Source: Ornithinibacillus gellani
Lineage (GTDB): Bacteria; Bacillota; Bacilli; Bacillales; Amphibacillaceae
NCBI RefSeq assembly: GCF_003730295.1
Contig: NZ_QTSZ01000041.1
Coordinates: forward strand, 186,001-250,000
Direction: 5' to 3'
DNA length: 64,000 nt
Under the pieces are notes generated by a model. The model made no database searches and was not told where the DNA came from. It saw nothing but the letters and a program-made list of their open reading frames with translations. Both the position numbers and the translations under genes were made by a program. The first letter of the stretch is position 1. Every line of letters begins with the position of its first letter. Shown here piece by piece: positions 9,248-18,440 of this stretch.

Positions 9248-10195
9248 ATGCAAAGTCGCGAAATCCAGATGATGGGAACGGTGATTCAATTGGCCGTTCT
9301 GCATCCATACGCCACATTTATTTTGGACGAGCTCGTTCTGCAGCTGCAAACATATGAAAAACGGTTTAGTGCGCATGACCCCACTTCAGAATTAATGGAA
9401 GTCAATCAGAATGCCGGCATCAAGCCGGTTAAGGTACATCCAGACTTATATGCGCTCATTAAAATTGGTAAGCAGCATAGCACAGCGAAGAACAGCGCTT
9501 TAAATATTGCCATTGGCCCGCTTGTGCAAGCATGGCGGATCGGCTTTAAAGACGCTCATATCCCGTCAGAAGCAGAAATTCAATCCTTGCTGCAGCAAAC
9601 GAATGCAGCGCATATCATGCTCAACGAGACGGAACAAACAGTCTTTCTAAAACAGCCCGGTATGTTTATTGACCTAGGCGCTCTGGCAAAAGGATATATT
9701 GCCGATTTACTCATTCGGGATCTAGTAGAAATGGATGTTCCAGCAGGTCTGGTCAATTTAGGCGGGAATGTGATGATCCATGGTACCTCGCCGAACCACG
9801 AAGACGGCTACTGGCGAATTGGCATCCAGCATCCCTTCCATCCACGAGGAAATAACATCGCCGTATATAAAGCCTGGAATCAATCCATCGTAACTTCAGG
9901 TATATATGAGCGAAACTTTACAGCCAAAAATCAAACCTATCATCATATTCTAGATCCGCAAACCGGCTACCCGATCGAATCGGAAATCGCCGGCTTAACG
10001 ATTGTATCCAAGAAATCTGTCGATGGTGAAATCTGGACAAGCCGCCTCTTTGGCCAAACACCTGAGAAAATCATTCAAACACTGGAACAGGTGAAAGACG
10101 TAGATGCCATCGTCATTACGAAGGACGGCACGCTGCATTATTCAGATACACTGCAGCCATATTTGGAAGAAATAAAAACGACCTCTGCTAACTGA
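9248..10195 (+). CDS. apbE: FAD:protein FMN transferase (ApbE)
   Basis: A 315-aa ApbE-family enzyme that moves the FMN part of FAD onto Thr of DxxSGAT motifs, using Mg2+. Visible motifs: FIDLGALAKGYIADL, LVNLGGNV, SIVTSGIYERNF and HHILDPQTGYP, then VDGEIWTSRLF in place of the common ADALST helix. It lacks the lipoprotein signal of extracytoplasmic ApbE proteins, so it should act in the cytosol on the protein encoded just upstream. GGAGGGGG precedes the ATG at 9248; an in-frame start at 9176 falls inside the hairpin and has no such site. Confidence 0.92.
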   Translation: MQSREIQMMGTVIQLAVLHPYATFILDELVLQLQTYEKRFSAHDPTSELMEVNQNAGIKPVKVHPDLYALIKIGKQHSTAKNSALNIAIGPLVQAWRIGFKDAHIPSEAEIQSLLQQTNAAHIMLNETEQTVFLKQPGMFIDLGALAKGYIADLLIRDLVEMDVPAGLVNLGGNVMIHGTSPNHEDGYWRIGIQHPFHPRGNNIAVYKAWNQSIVTSGIYERNFTAKNQTYHHILDPQTGYPIESEIAGLTIVSKKSVDGEIWTSRLFGQTPEKIIQTLEQVKDVDAIVITKDGTLHYSDTLQPYLEEIKTTSAN

Positions 10196-10209
10196 AGGGA
10201 GGTCGTTTT
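10175..10209. terminator. Bidirectional terminator at the end of apbE
   Basis: AAAACGACCTC (10175-10185) and GAGGTCGTTTT (10199-10209) form a perfect 11-bp stem. It overlaps the last apbE codons and also faces the end of the convergent ROK kinase gene. Confidence 0.85.
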
Positions 10210-10215
10210 GTCTAT

Positions 10216-11136
10216 TTAATTCATAACAGAAGGAATCCATAATGCAGCCGCACCTACTACGCCGCTGTTTTGTTCGAGTTTGGATGGTACAATCTCTGTT
10301 GTACGTCCATCTGGATTCAATGCATAGGATTGCACATACGAGCGAATGGGCTGAAATAAGGCAACGCCCACCTTGGAAACACCGCCGCCAATGATGATTT
10401 TTTCCGTATCAAATGTATTGATCAAACTAACACAAGCAACACCAAGCACTTTTATAACACTATCCAAATACGGAACAATTTCGGGATGGCCTTGATCATA
10501 TAATTGAAAAACTTCCTCCGTAGATAAGCTTTCTCCTGTGATTTTAGAGCCTTCTCTGGAGATGGCCGTTCCGGAAGCTATCATTTCCAAGCAGCCTTTC
10601 TGACCGCAAGTACATGTTCCAAAGGAAGGATCAACCACCATATGGCCAATATCGCCGGCATTCCCTTTACGTCCACGTAATAATTTCCCATCACAAATGA
10701 TACCGGAACCGATTCCGGTACTTACTGTCATATAAATAAAATGATTACATGATTGACCAGCGCCAATCCATTTTTCCGCTAGTGCCGCAGCATTCGCGTC
10801 GTTCTCCAGTCTTACCGGAAAATCAAATTCTTTTTCAACCCATTCTTTGATTGGAATATCCCTCCACGTTGGTAAATTAGGCGGACAAGTAATCATCCCC
10901 TTTTTACTATCCAATGGGCCTGGAGCACCAATACCAATACCTTTTATGTGCTGAGTTGGTATGTTGGCGTTTTGAATAACCTTATTCACTTCACGATTGA
11001 TTCTTGAAATCATATCATATGGGGTTATCGTTAAATCTGTAGGTATGACAGACTGTTCAATCACCTTGCCTGTACTTTCTACAACGCCAATGGCAACCTT
11101 GGTTCCTCCTATATCTACACCGATCGTGTATAACAT
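10216..11136 (-). CDS. ROK family sugar kinase with zinc motif (glucokinase-like)
   Basis: A 306-aa ROK kinase. The ATP motif GVDIGGTKVAIG opens the protein, Asp113 in LENDANAAALAE is the catalytic base, and the zinc-binding motif CTCGQKGCLE spans 175-184. ROK kinases with this motif phosphorylate glucose, mannose, GlcNAc or ManNAc. It is the last gene of the N-glycan operon, so mannose or GlcNAc released by the neighbouring glycosidases is the likely substrate. Start: AAGGAGAAGG before the ATG at 11136; gap to the preceding gene 20 bp. Confidence 0.88.
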   Translation of the reverse strand: MLYTIGVDIGGTKVAIGVVESTGKVIEQSVIPTDLTITPYDMISRINREVNKVIQNANIPTQHIKGIGIGAPGPLDSKKGMITCPPNLPTWRDIPIKEWVEKEFDFPVRLENDANAAALAEKWIGAGQSCNHFIYMTVSTGIGSGIICDGKLLRGRKGNAGDIGHMVVDPSFGTCTCGQKGCLEMIASGTAISREGSKITGESLSTEEVFQLYDQGHPEIVPYLDSVIKVLGVACVSLINTFDTEKIIIGGGVSKVGVALFQPIRSYVQSYALNPDGRTTEIVPSKLEQNSGVVGAAALWIPSVMN

Positions 11137-11156
11137 GGTAACCCTTCTCCTTCATC

Positions 11157-12053
11157 CTACAATAAGTTCTGTTGTACATAATGATAGACCGCTCCGATCA
11201 AATTGGCATCAGCATGAAAATAACATGTATCCATAGCCGGAATAATCGTTGCAACGTCTATCGCTGTAATAAGCTGATTCATTTCTTCCTTTAAGCGGGG
11301 GATTAAATCTGTTCTGGCACTAATGGCTCCACCAATTAAAATTAATTCCGGATCATATATATATTGAATATTATATAACCCAATTGCCAGCATGCGGTAA
11401 AATTCCGAAATCGCCTGGATACAGACGGGATCTCCCTGCTCCGCCTGCGCAAAAATCCCCTCACCGGTCAGTGCAGACGCATCTATCCCCTTCGCAAGCG
11501 CTACCCGCTTAATGATTGAGTATGTCGAAGCAACTTCACTAAATGAATTCATTCCATTTCCCAGCTCGTTCGGATTCAATATGATATAACCGAATTCACC
11601 ACCATGCAAATGACTGCCTTTATGAATCTTACCATCCTTCACGAGCGCTCCGCCAATACCTGTACCAACGACGACGACAGCGACATCATTTTTATCCTTG
11701 GCAGATCCTTTCCAAACTTCAGCAAGCCCGACACAATTCGCATCATTTTCGATATGAGCGGTTAAGCCTGTCACCGATTCAATCCTTGCCTTCATGTTTG
11801 GACCATGAAGATATGGTATTGCGCTTGAGCCATGAATGATGCCATTGTCTGCCACAGCTCCCGGGGAACTAATGGCTATTCCATTAATCGCTTGATCTGC
11901 ATAGATGTCAAGCTGATTTTGAATGACATCCAGTAAGCCTTCCAAACTTTTGGGAGTTGGTACATAGCCCTTGTCTAATATCATTCCCTCATAAGTAACG
12001 ATACCATATTTTATATGCGTGCCGCCAAAATCAAATGCAAGGATATTGTCCAT
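11157..12053 (-). CDS. ROK family sugar kinase lacking the zinc motif
   Basis: A 298-aa ROK protein. AFDFGGTHIKYGIV is the phosphate loop and HIENDANCVGLAE carries the catalytic Asp. It lacks the CxCGxxGC cluster of its neighbour; the position is occupied by GGEFGYIILNPNELGNGMNSF, as in the beta-glucoside-kinase/BglK-like branch. It may act on a different sugar (for example a disaccharide or mannose) from the downstream kinase. I prefer the ATG at 12053, 9 bases after GAGGT, over the GTG at 12062. Confidence 0.85.
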   Translation of the reverse strand: MDNILAFDFGGTHIKYGIVTYEGMILDKGYVPTPKSLEGLLDVIQNQLDIYADQAINGIAISSPGAVADNGIIHGSSAIPYLHGPNMKARIESVTGLTAHIENDANCVGLAEVWKGSAKDKNDVAVVVVGTGIGGALVKDGKIHKGSHLHGGEFGYIILNPNELGNGMNSFSEVASTYSIIKRVALAKGIDASALTGEGIFAQAEQGDPVCIQAISEFYRMLAIGLYNIQYIYDPELILIGGAISARTDLIPRLKEEMNQLITAIDVATIIPAMDTCYFHADANLIGAVYHYVQQNLL

Positions 12054-12073
12054 ACGAGTCACACCTCAATAAT

Positions 12074-13456
12074 CTATTCAAAGCCATTTTGTTGCGCAAC
12101 CTGACCTAGCCATTTGCCGCTTTGTTTCACATAACGTTTTTGGGTGCGAAGATCAACCCGATATAAGCCATATCTATTTTTATATGCATTCAACCAGGAC
12201 CAATTATCCATAAATGTCCATACATGATACCCAAAGCAGTTGGATCCTTCTTCCATTCCTTTGTGAAGCCACTTCAGATGTTCCTTGTAGAATTCAATCC
12301 GGTAATCATCCTGCACCATACCGGAATCATCAATAAACCGCTCTTCGTTCTCCACACCCATGCCATTCTCGGCAACATACCAAGGGATATTTCCGTAATT
12401 TTCTTTGATATGAATTGCGATATCATAGAGTCCCTTTTCGTAAATTTCCCAGCCGCGATACGGATTCATGCGACGCTCCGGCCAAATATACGGCTCAAAG
12501 AAGTTCTCAGGTAGAATTGCTTCTGTTTGTATAGGTGTCTCTCTTTCCTTTACACGTCGAGGCTGATAATAATTAACTCCCAAGAAATCAACCGTATGCT
12601 GTTGAATGATTTCCAAATCGCCTGCCTCTATTGTTGGCAGCAGCTCATACTTCCTTAGCAACTCAACCAATTCACTTGGATAGGCCCCTAAAACGGATGG
12701 GTCTAAAAAGCTGCGATTAAAGAATAAATCAGCAATCTTGGCAGCTTCCATATCACCTTTGGAATGGCTTCGCGGATAGGACGGGGTTAGGTTTAATATA
12801 ATTCCAATTTCACCATGAAGTCCTGCCTGATGATAGGACTGAACCGCTTTAGCACTTGCCAGCATGGAATGAAAAGCAACGGCCACAGCCCGCTTCATAT
12901 CAACCACACATGGATAATGAAAATCATTTAAATAACCCATCTCAACTGGAACGATTGGTTCATTAAATGTCGTCCATTTTTTCACGCGATCGCCAAATAA
13001 ATCGAAAGCCGTTTGTGCATAATGATTAAACGCCTCGACCACTTCTCTGCTTTCCCAACCGCCTTTTTCCTGAAAATGCATGGGCATATCAAAATGATAC
13101 AAATTAACGATTGGTTCCACACCATGCGCAAGCAGCTCGTCAAACATTTGGTTATAAAAATCAACTGCCTGTTGATTTACATTCGTACCATCTGGCAATA
13201 AACGCGACCAGGAAATGGACGGTCGAAAGGAATTAAGATGGATAGCTTTCATTCGTTCAATATCTGCTTGAAAGTTTTTATAAAATGTGGAAGTTTCCTG
13301 TGGTCCTACACCTTCATGAAATCGCTCTGGCTCTATTTCAAACCAATAATCCCATATGTTCTTTGCTTTTCCATCCACATCTGCGGCTCCTTCTGTTTGG
13401 GTTGCAGAAGCTGCTGCTCCCCATAAAAAGCCGTCTGGAAACTGATATGTTGTCAT
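12074..13456 (-). CDS. GH1 beta-glycosidase
   Basis: A 460-aa single-domain GH1 (beta/alpha)8 enzyme without signal peptide. The acid/base is Glu166 in TTFNEP and the nucleophile Glu363 in YVAENG; WGAAASATQTEG near the N-terminus is the family signature. The aglycone end reads NWSWLNAYKNRYGLY, as in the BglC-like branch, so phospho- and non-phospho-substrates cannot be told apart by eye. It lies between two kinases and two alpha-mannosidases and is the only beta-glycosidase in this operon. The core Man-beta-1,4-GlcNAc left after alpha-mannose removal is therefore a plausible substrate; this is inference. Confidence 0.85.
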   Translation of the reverse strand: MTTYQFPDGFLWGAAASATQTEGAADVDGKAKNIWDYWFEIEPERFHEGVGPQETSTFYKNFQADIERMKAIHLNSFRPSISWSRLLPDGTNVNQQAVDFYNQMFDELLAHGVEPIVNLYHFDMPMHFQEKGGWESREVVEAFNHYAQTAFDLFGDRVKKWTTFNEPIVPVEMGYLNDFHYPCVVDMKRAVAVAFHSMLASAKAVQSYHQAGLHGEIGIILNLTPSYPRSHSKGDMEAAKIADLFFNRSFLDPSVLGAYPSELVELLRKYELLPTIEAGDLEIIQQHTVDFLGVNYYQPRRVKERETPIQTEAILPENFFEPYIWPERRMNPYRGWEIYEKGLYDIAIHIKENYGNIPWYVAENGMGVENEERFIDDSGMVQDDYRIEFYKEHLKWLHKGMEEGSNCFGYHVWTFMDNWSWLNAYKNRYGLYRVDLRTQKRYVKQSGKWLGQVAQQNGFE

Positions 13457-13493
13457 GTTAAAACACCTCTTTCACCATAGATTGAAGTCATTA

Positions 13494-14795
13494 CTACTTT
13501 GAAAGTGGACTTCCTTTCACTTGAATACCATGTATATGGAGCATGAATTCACTGAACATTGAATTGGCCCATGAAAACCAAGCCCGCGTAAATTGGGTTG
13601 GATCATCTACATGAAATCCTTCATGCATGAGATTTTCGCCTGCGTCTGTCGTCTTAAACATCTGTAAAACAGCCGCTTGTTCTTCATCTGTTTGGGCAGT
13701 CATCCCTTGAATGGCAAGTGCAATATGCCAAATATACTGCTCTGGTGTGTGGGGACTGCCAATCCCTTTTGCTGCTTTCCCTTCATAGTAATAGGGATTT
13801 AATTTACTTAATAAAAACTTTCTCGTATTTTGATAGATTTCATCATCCACTTCACAGTAACCGAGATATGGAATCGACAGAAGGGATGGTACATTGGCAT
13901 CATCCATTAAATTATAATGACCCAAACCGTCCGTTTCATAAGCATAGATGGTCCCGTATTGAGGATGCTCGACCCTTCCATAGGTCTGTATGCCATCATC
14001 TATTTCCTTCGCTAAAGCAGCTGCTTGGTTTGCCAATCCTTCATCCTGGAAAACCTCTGCTGCAATTTCTTTTACATATCTCAAAGCAACCACGGCAAAC
14101 ATATTAGCCGGTACGAGATAACCATATTGACAAGCATCATCACTTGGACGGAAGCCAGACCATGTCATCCCCGTATATGCTACTGGTGCACCTTGTCCAT
14201 CATGGGATAGCGTATCCTGAGCAGGGCAGTTCGTCCGTTTAAAGGAATAACTGGATTGCTCGCCATGATTTTGTTCCTTTTTCCATACAGTTAATATATT
14301 GTCAATTGCCTGCTTAAACATGTCATTAAAATGCGCTGTGCGACCGGTTGATTTCCAAAATAAATAAGCCAATTGAATCGGATAACAAAGCGAATCGATT
14401 TCATATTTTCTTTCCCATAATAAAGGCGTCATCTCTGTTTCGTCATCGGCATACCGTTCACCTGTCGGACTTTCATTAAATGCATTTGCATACGGGTCAT
14501 GCACAATATATTCCATCTGCTTTTGGATAACCCCTTGAATCATATCAGCGAGCTGCGGATCCGTTTCAGCAAGGATTAAGTACGGTCTCACCTGTGCTGC
14601 TGAATCCCGAAGCCACATGGCAGGGATATCCCCCGTAATCACAAAGGTAGTTCCATCCTTCTGTGGACGGATGGTCGTTTCATACGTATTCGAAAAACAA
14701 TTCTCAAACATCGATGCCAATTTCGCATCCGCTGTCTTTGACTTGATCTGGTCGATCATTTCTATCATTGTGGCAGGTATTTTCCGATTGTCCAT
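13494..14795 (-). CDS. GH125 exo-alpha-1,6-mannosidase
   Basis: A 433-aa protein of the former DUF1237 family, now GH125, metal-independent inverting exo-alpha-1,6-mannosidases acting on N-glycan arms. Family blocks include TFVITGDIPAMWLRDSAAQVRPYL near residues 48-71, MTWSGFRPSDDACQYGYLVPANMF near 226-250, and FTRAWFSWANSMFSEF near the C-terminus. No signal peptide: intracellular. GH125 beside GH38 and a binding-protein transporter is the arrangement known for the pneumococcal N-glycan locus. AAGGAG precedes the ATG. Confidence 0.93.
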   Translation of the reverse strand: MDNRKIPATMIEMIDQIKSKTADAKLASMFENCFSNTYETTIRPQKDGTTFVITGDIPAMWLRDSAAQVRPYLILAETDPQLADMIQGVIQKQMEYIVHDPYANAFNESPTGERYADDETEMTPLLWERKYEIDSLCYPIQLAYLFWKSTGRTAHFNDMFKQAIDNILTVWKKEQNHGEQSSYSFKRTNCPAQDTLSHDGQGAPVAYTGMTWSGFRPSDDACQYGYLVPANMFAVVALRYVKEIAAEVFQDEGLANQAAALAKEIDDGIQTYGRVEHPQYGTIYAYETDGLGHYNLMDDANVPSLLSIPYLGYCEVDDEIYQNTRKFLLSKLNPYYYEGKAAKGIGSPHTPEQYIWHIALAIQGMTAQTDEEQAAVLQMFKTTDAGENLMHEGFHVDDPTQFTRAWFSWANSMFSEFMLHIHGIQVKGSPLSK

Positions 14796-14837
14796 AGCTA
14801 ATATTCTCCTTCACCCAAGCTTTACCAAATACATCGA

Positions 14838-17546
14838 TTATTCTAATTCAAATCCTAATGTAATTATTTCATGATGCTGAACAGGAGTTTGCACTTGATC
14901 ATGAGCCAGCTCACCCTTCTGTTCTTCTAAAATATTACTCTTGTATATATGTGCTGTCTGTTTTGGCAGCTTTACCTGTAATTCATCATCTGAATCGGCC
15001 ATATTAAACCAGCGGGCCATGACATGTTGATTCTCTTGCTTCACCTTCAAAGAAGTAAATGCCAATGTCTCGCCCTGCCATTCGATAAAGGAATGAGCAG
15101 ATGGTAATTTCCCTTCATGAATACCCGTTTGCTTCACTACCCAAGGGATTTGATATTGATAGGCATCCTGATAGGCGGAATATTTTTCCCCTTCACCTTC
15201 AAATGGGTAAATTCTAAACGCTGTCGTTTGTTTCCCCTGACACTGGGCCTCTGGCGTTGGGAAGTATCCCCAGTCGCCCATCTCCCTGACAGAACGAACC
15301 AATGTAACGGCAATCGTTTGTCTGGAATCTCTTAATACCTCATATTCATTTAATCCCTTATTGGCAATAACGACACCAGCTGTTTCATTACTTATCGCAA
15401 CAAACTTCTGCTGATGCTGCGAGTGATCCGGATTGGTCCATTCGCTTGCAGGCATATGATCACGCTCCGCTACTTCAAAGATGGCATCCACATCATGTGT
15501 TTTACTCTCGATATCCGTTGGGAATAATACCCGGAGACGATGGTCTTTCACCTGATTATCAAAATGGCTCTCCACATTGATTCCCCGATCATTTTTTTCA
15601 ACGGTAACGCGTGTTTTGATCGTAAATGGAACCAATTCATCGGTACGTGTCGCTTTCCGCTCCGTAAACCAAACCACTTCTTTTTGTTCCTGATCCAGCA
15701 AGTCTGTTGCACCTTTTGGCAGCTGCCATTCATGTGTTATTTCAACTACCGCCTTTAGTGGTGTATCTTCCAGGATGCGTGTCGTCGCTTGCAAATCCTT
15801 CGTCGTGAAAGCCGTTTCGCCATCCGGCTGTTTATACATATATTCACTGCCCACATCACCTGTATCTTCATACGTACAAAAATCGGTATATTGACGATTC
15901 GTTTGTTTATCTGTAATAGTGAGAGAACCATTCGCTTCAATCACAAGCTTAAAATAGCTATTTTCTATTTCACGTTCGTTTTTAAATAAGGAAGTGTCAT
16001 CCTCGTTCACCTGCTTTTTCACCAAAGCATACGTTTGATAGCCTAATGCCGGAACTTCAGCGGCTTCAAAGGTAATGCGAGCTTGTCTTGCCATATATGG
16101 CTGACGGAATCGATCATCCGGTAAATCGTAACCGAAGGAAATGCCTAAATCCTCTATTTGACATATGTATTCCTTTCCTGTCTCATCCATCACAACAGCT
16201 TCCCCTAAAGGAAATGCTTTCAGCTGTTTTTTATGAACCCCTTCAGAAAAATATTCCCGTTTCATATCCAATGTTACAGATACAACACCTGAACGCGCAT
16301 AACCACTCGTATTAAAAACAGTAAACACAGGCGGCTCCCCTGCAACGTCTTTCCATGCAGTCGTATCAATCTGCGCGGTTACTGCTTCCAGGTTATCGTC
16401 AATAATCGTTTCCGCAACATGCTTCGCTTTTTCAAAACGCGGAACCATTTCCCGATGCACTTCATCAACGCTACAACCACAAATGCTGTCATGCGGATGG
16501 TTTTGCATTAATGTTTTCCATGCATACGCAAATTGATCATGTGGATAAGCCGCTCCCAGGATATGGGCAAATGTCGCTAACGGCTCAGCTACATTTTCCA
16601 ATAATGTTTCACACGCTCGATTCATCTGCTTCAGATACAAGCGGGAGGAAGCAGTATTTACCAATGTCCCCCAGCCATCCGTCTGCTGGCTGCGCAATTC
16701 CCCTTTTATTTCTTTTAATGAATCTGGGAGCGTATTGGTAAGCTCCTTTACATAGTCATTAAAGTTCGAGTGTTTAAAATCAAGGTCAGGATATAGCTTT
16801 TCAGCCGTTTGAATTGCTGCTGATAAATCCGTTTGAATCGGTTGATGATCACAGCCGTTCATCATGAGCATATGTGGGGTAGCCGCATACTTCTCCAAGC
16901 TTTGAATATGCTGATCCCAATAGACTTTAGCGGCTTGCTCCTCCACCGGAACCTCATTTCCATTACAATACCAATTCGCAAATAAAATACCATATACAGA
17001 GGAACCATCCGGTGAACTCCAAATCATTTCGGAATAAGGTGATTCAAAGTGATCCGTCTCCACCACCGTATTATTAAATCCTGTTGGCTTTACACCACGG
17101 CCAAATACAGCATGTTCAATACCAGCCTGTTTCAGTATTTGCGGTGCCTGCCCCATGTTGCCGAATGAATCAGGAAAATAACCGATATGGGATAGGCCAC
17201 CCCACTTCGCCACATCCTTCAAGCCATATTGGAGATTACGAATATTCGCCTCACTGCTGGTCAAAAACTCATCCTGTAAAATATACCAAGGCCCAATATA
17301 AATTCGCCCATCATCGATTAATTGTTTTATTTTGTCTCTCATTTGCGGACGCACTTGCAGATAGTCATCCAAAATGATCGTTTGCCCATCGAGATGAAAG
17401 CTCTTATAATTGGGATCCTCTTCCAATGTTTCGATGAGTTTGTCCATCAGCTTAATTAACAGCATATGATGTTTTTCATACGGTAAATACCACTCGCGAT
17501 CCCAATGCGTATGAGAAATGATATGGATTGTTTTTTTGTTGTGCAT
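14838..17546 (-). CDS. GH38 alpha-mannosidase
   Basis: A 902-aa zinc-dependent retaining alpha-mannosidase. HTHWDREWY near the start gives zinc ligands His14 and Asp16; Asp126 in IGYFPDSFGN is the nucleophile; NHPHDSICGCSVDEVHREM supplies a further zinc His. The long beta-sandwich C-terminal part is normal for the family. GGAGG lies 7 bases before the ATG at 17546; codons further upstream lack a site. Cytosolic. It probably trims alpha-1,2/1,3-mannose from imported high-mannose chains together with GH125. A mannosylglycerate hydrolase role (MngB-like) is the alternative, less likely here. Confidence 0.92.
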   Translation of the reverse strand: MHNKKTIHIISHTHWDREWYLPYEKHHMLLIKLMDKLIETLEEDPNYKSFHLDGQTIILDDYLQVRPQMRDKIKQLIDDGRIYIGPWYILQDEFLTSSEANIRNLQYGLKDVAKWGGLSHIGYFPDSFGNMGQAPQILKQAGIEHAVFGRGVKPTGFNNTVVETDHFESPYSEMIWSSPDGSSVYGILFANWYCNGNEVPVEEQAAKVYWDQHIQSLEKYAATPHMLMMNGCDHQPIQTDLSAAIQTAEKLYPDLDFKHSNFNDYVKELTNTLPDSLKEIKGELRSQQTDGWGTLVNTASSRLYLKQMNRACETLLENVAEPLATFAHILGAAYPHDQFAYAWKTLMQNHPHDSICGCSVDEVHREMVPRFEKAKHVAETIIDDNLEAVTAQIDTTAWKDVAGEPPVFTVFNTSGYARSGVVSVTLDMKREYFSEGVHKKQLKAFPLGEAVVMDETGKEYICQIEDLGISFGYDLPDDRFRQPYMARQARITFEAAEVPALGYQTYALVKKQVNEDDTSLFKNEREIENSYFKLVIEANGSLTITDKQTNRQYTDFCTYEDTGDVGSEYMYKQPDGETAFTTKDLQATTRILEDTPLKAVVEITHEWQLPKGATDLLDQEQKEVVWFTERKATRTDELVPFTIKTRVTVEKNDRGINVESHFDNQVKDHRLRVLFPTDIESKTHDVDAIFEVAERDHMPASEWTNPDHSQHQQKFVAISNETAGVVIANKGLNEYEVLRDSRQTIAVTLVRSVREMGDWGYFPTPEAQCQGKQTTAFRIYPFEGEGEKYSAYQDAYQYQIPWVVKQTGIHEGKLPSAHSFIEWQGETLAFTSLKVKQENQHVMARWFNMADSDDELQVKLPKQTAHIYKSNILEEQKGELAHDQVQTPVQHHEIITLGFELE

Positions 17547-17595
17547 TTGATTGCCTCCATGATATTGATCTAGAAAATGGGTCGTGAAACGTTGA

Positions 17596-18423
17596 TTATC
17601 CTTTTGTTGCACCGCCTAAGCTAAATCCTTTAGACATATATTTTTGACCTACAAAGTACAGAATGATCACTGGAATGGTATAGACAAATGAAAACGCCGC
17701 TAATTGCCCATAAAAGACCATTCCATGCTGTCCAAAGAACTGAAAAATACTAACAGACGCTGGCAGTTTTTCTCTGGATTGAATTAAGATAAATGGTACA
17801 AAGAAGTTTCCCCAGCTATTGGTAAATGTGAATATTAACACGGTAAAAATACCAGGCTTCATTAAAGGCGCGACTACTTTCCGAAGACCTACAAGCACGG
17901 AGGCGCCGTCTACCCAAGCAGATTCCTCTAAACTAACTGGCACAGAGTCAATAAAGTTCTTCATCAGCCAAATCCCGTACGGCAAACCAGATGCAGCCAT
18001 AAAGAACATCGTTGCGATGAGTGAATCATTCAAGTTAAAAAATACAAACAGCTGATAAACCGGCACCATAATCGCCGTCATCGGCAAACCTGACATAAAT
18101 AAAATCGTCAGTATCATCGAATTCTTATGTTTCAAATGGTATCTCGAAAGTGGATAAGCAGCCAATGCCGAACAAAAGATTAACACAAGTGACGAAACGA
18201 GCGACAGAAACACCCCAATAACGAAGGATCGTAATATTTCCGGATCCGTTAACAATTGGGTATAGTTTTCCAACGTAAATTCGTCAGGCCACTCAATAGA
18301 CAAGGTTGCATGGGCATCAAATGATGCAAAGATTACCCAAAGTAATGGAATAAAAAACATAATGCCAATGATTGATAGAACCATGTAAGGCAATGCTTTT
18401 TGAATGATTTTCCTTTTATTCAT
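17596..18423 (-). CDS. Sugar ABC transporter permease (MalG/MsmG type)
   Basis: A 275-aa membrane protein with about six hydrophobic segments and the EAA loop EESAWVDGASVLVGLRKVVAPLMKP that docks the ATPase. It pairs with the permease 17 bp upstream. Start: ATG at 18423 behind GAGGG. No ATPase gene is in the locus, so a shared MsmX/MsmK-type ATPase elsewhere is expected. By context it imports oligosaccharides released from N-glycans. Confidence 0.9.
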   Translation of the reverse strand: MNKRKIIQKALPYMVLSIIGIMFFIPLLWVIFASFDAHATLSIEWPDEFTLENYTQLLTDPEILRSFVIGVFLSLVSSLVLIFCSALAAYPLSRYHLKHKNSMILTILFMSGLPMTAIMVPVYQLFVFFNLNDSLIATMFFMAASGLPYGIWLMKNFIDSVPVSLEESAWVDGASVLVGLRKVVAPLMKPGIFTVLIFTFTNSWGNFFVPFILIQSREKLPASVSIFQFFGQHGMVFYGQLAAFSFVYTIPVIILYFVGQKYMSKGFSLGGATKG

Positions 18424-18440
18424 ATTCAATCCCTCTTTTA

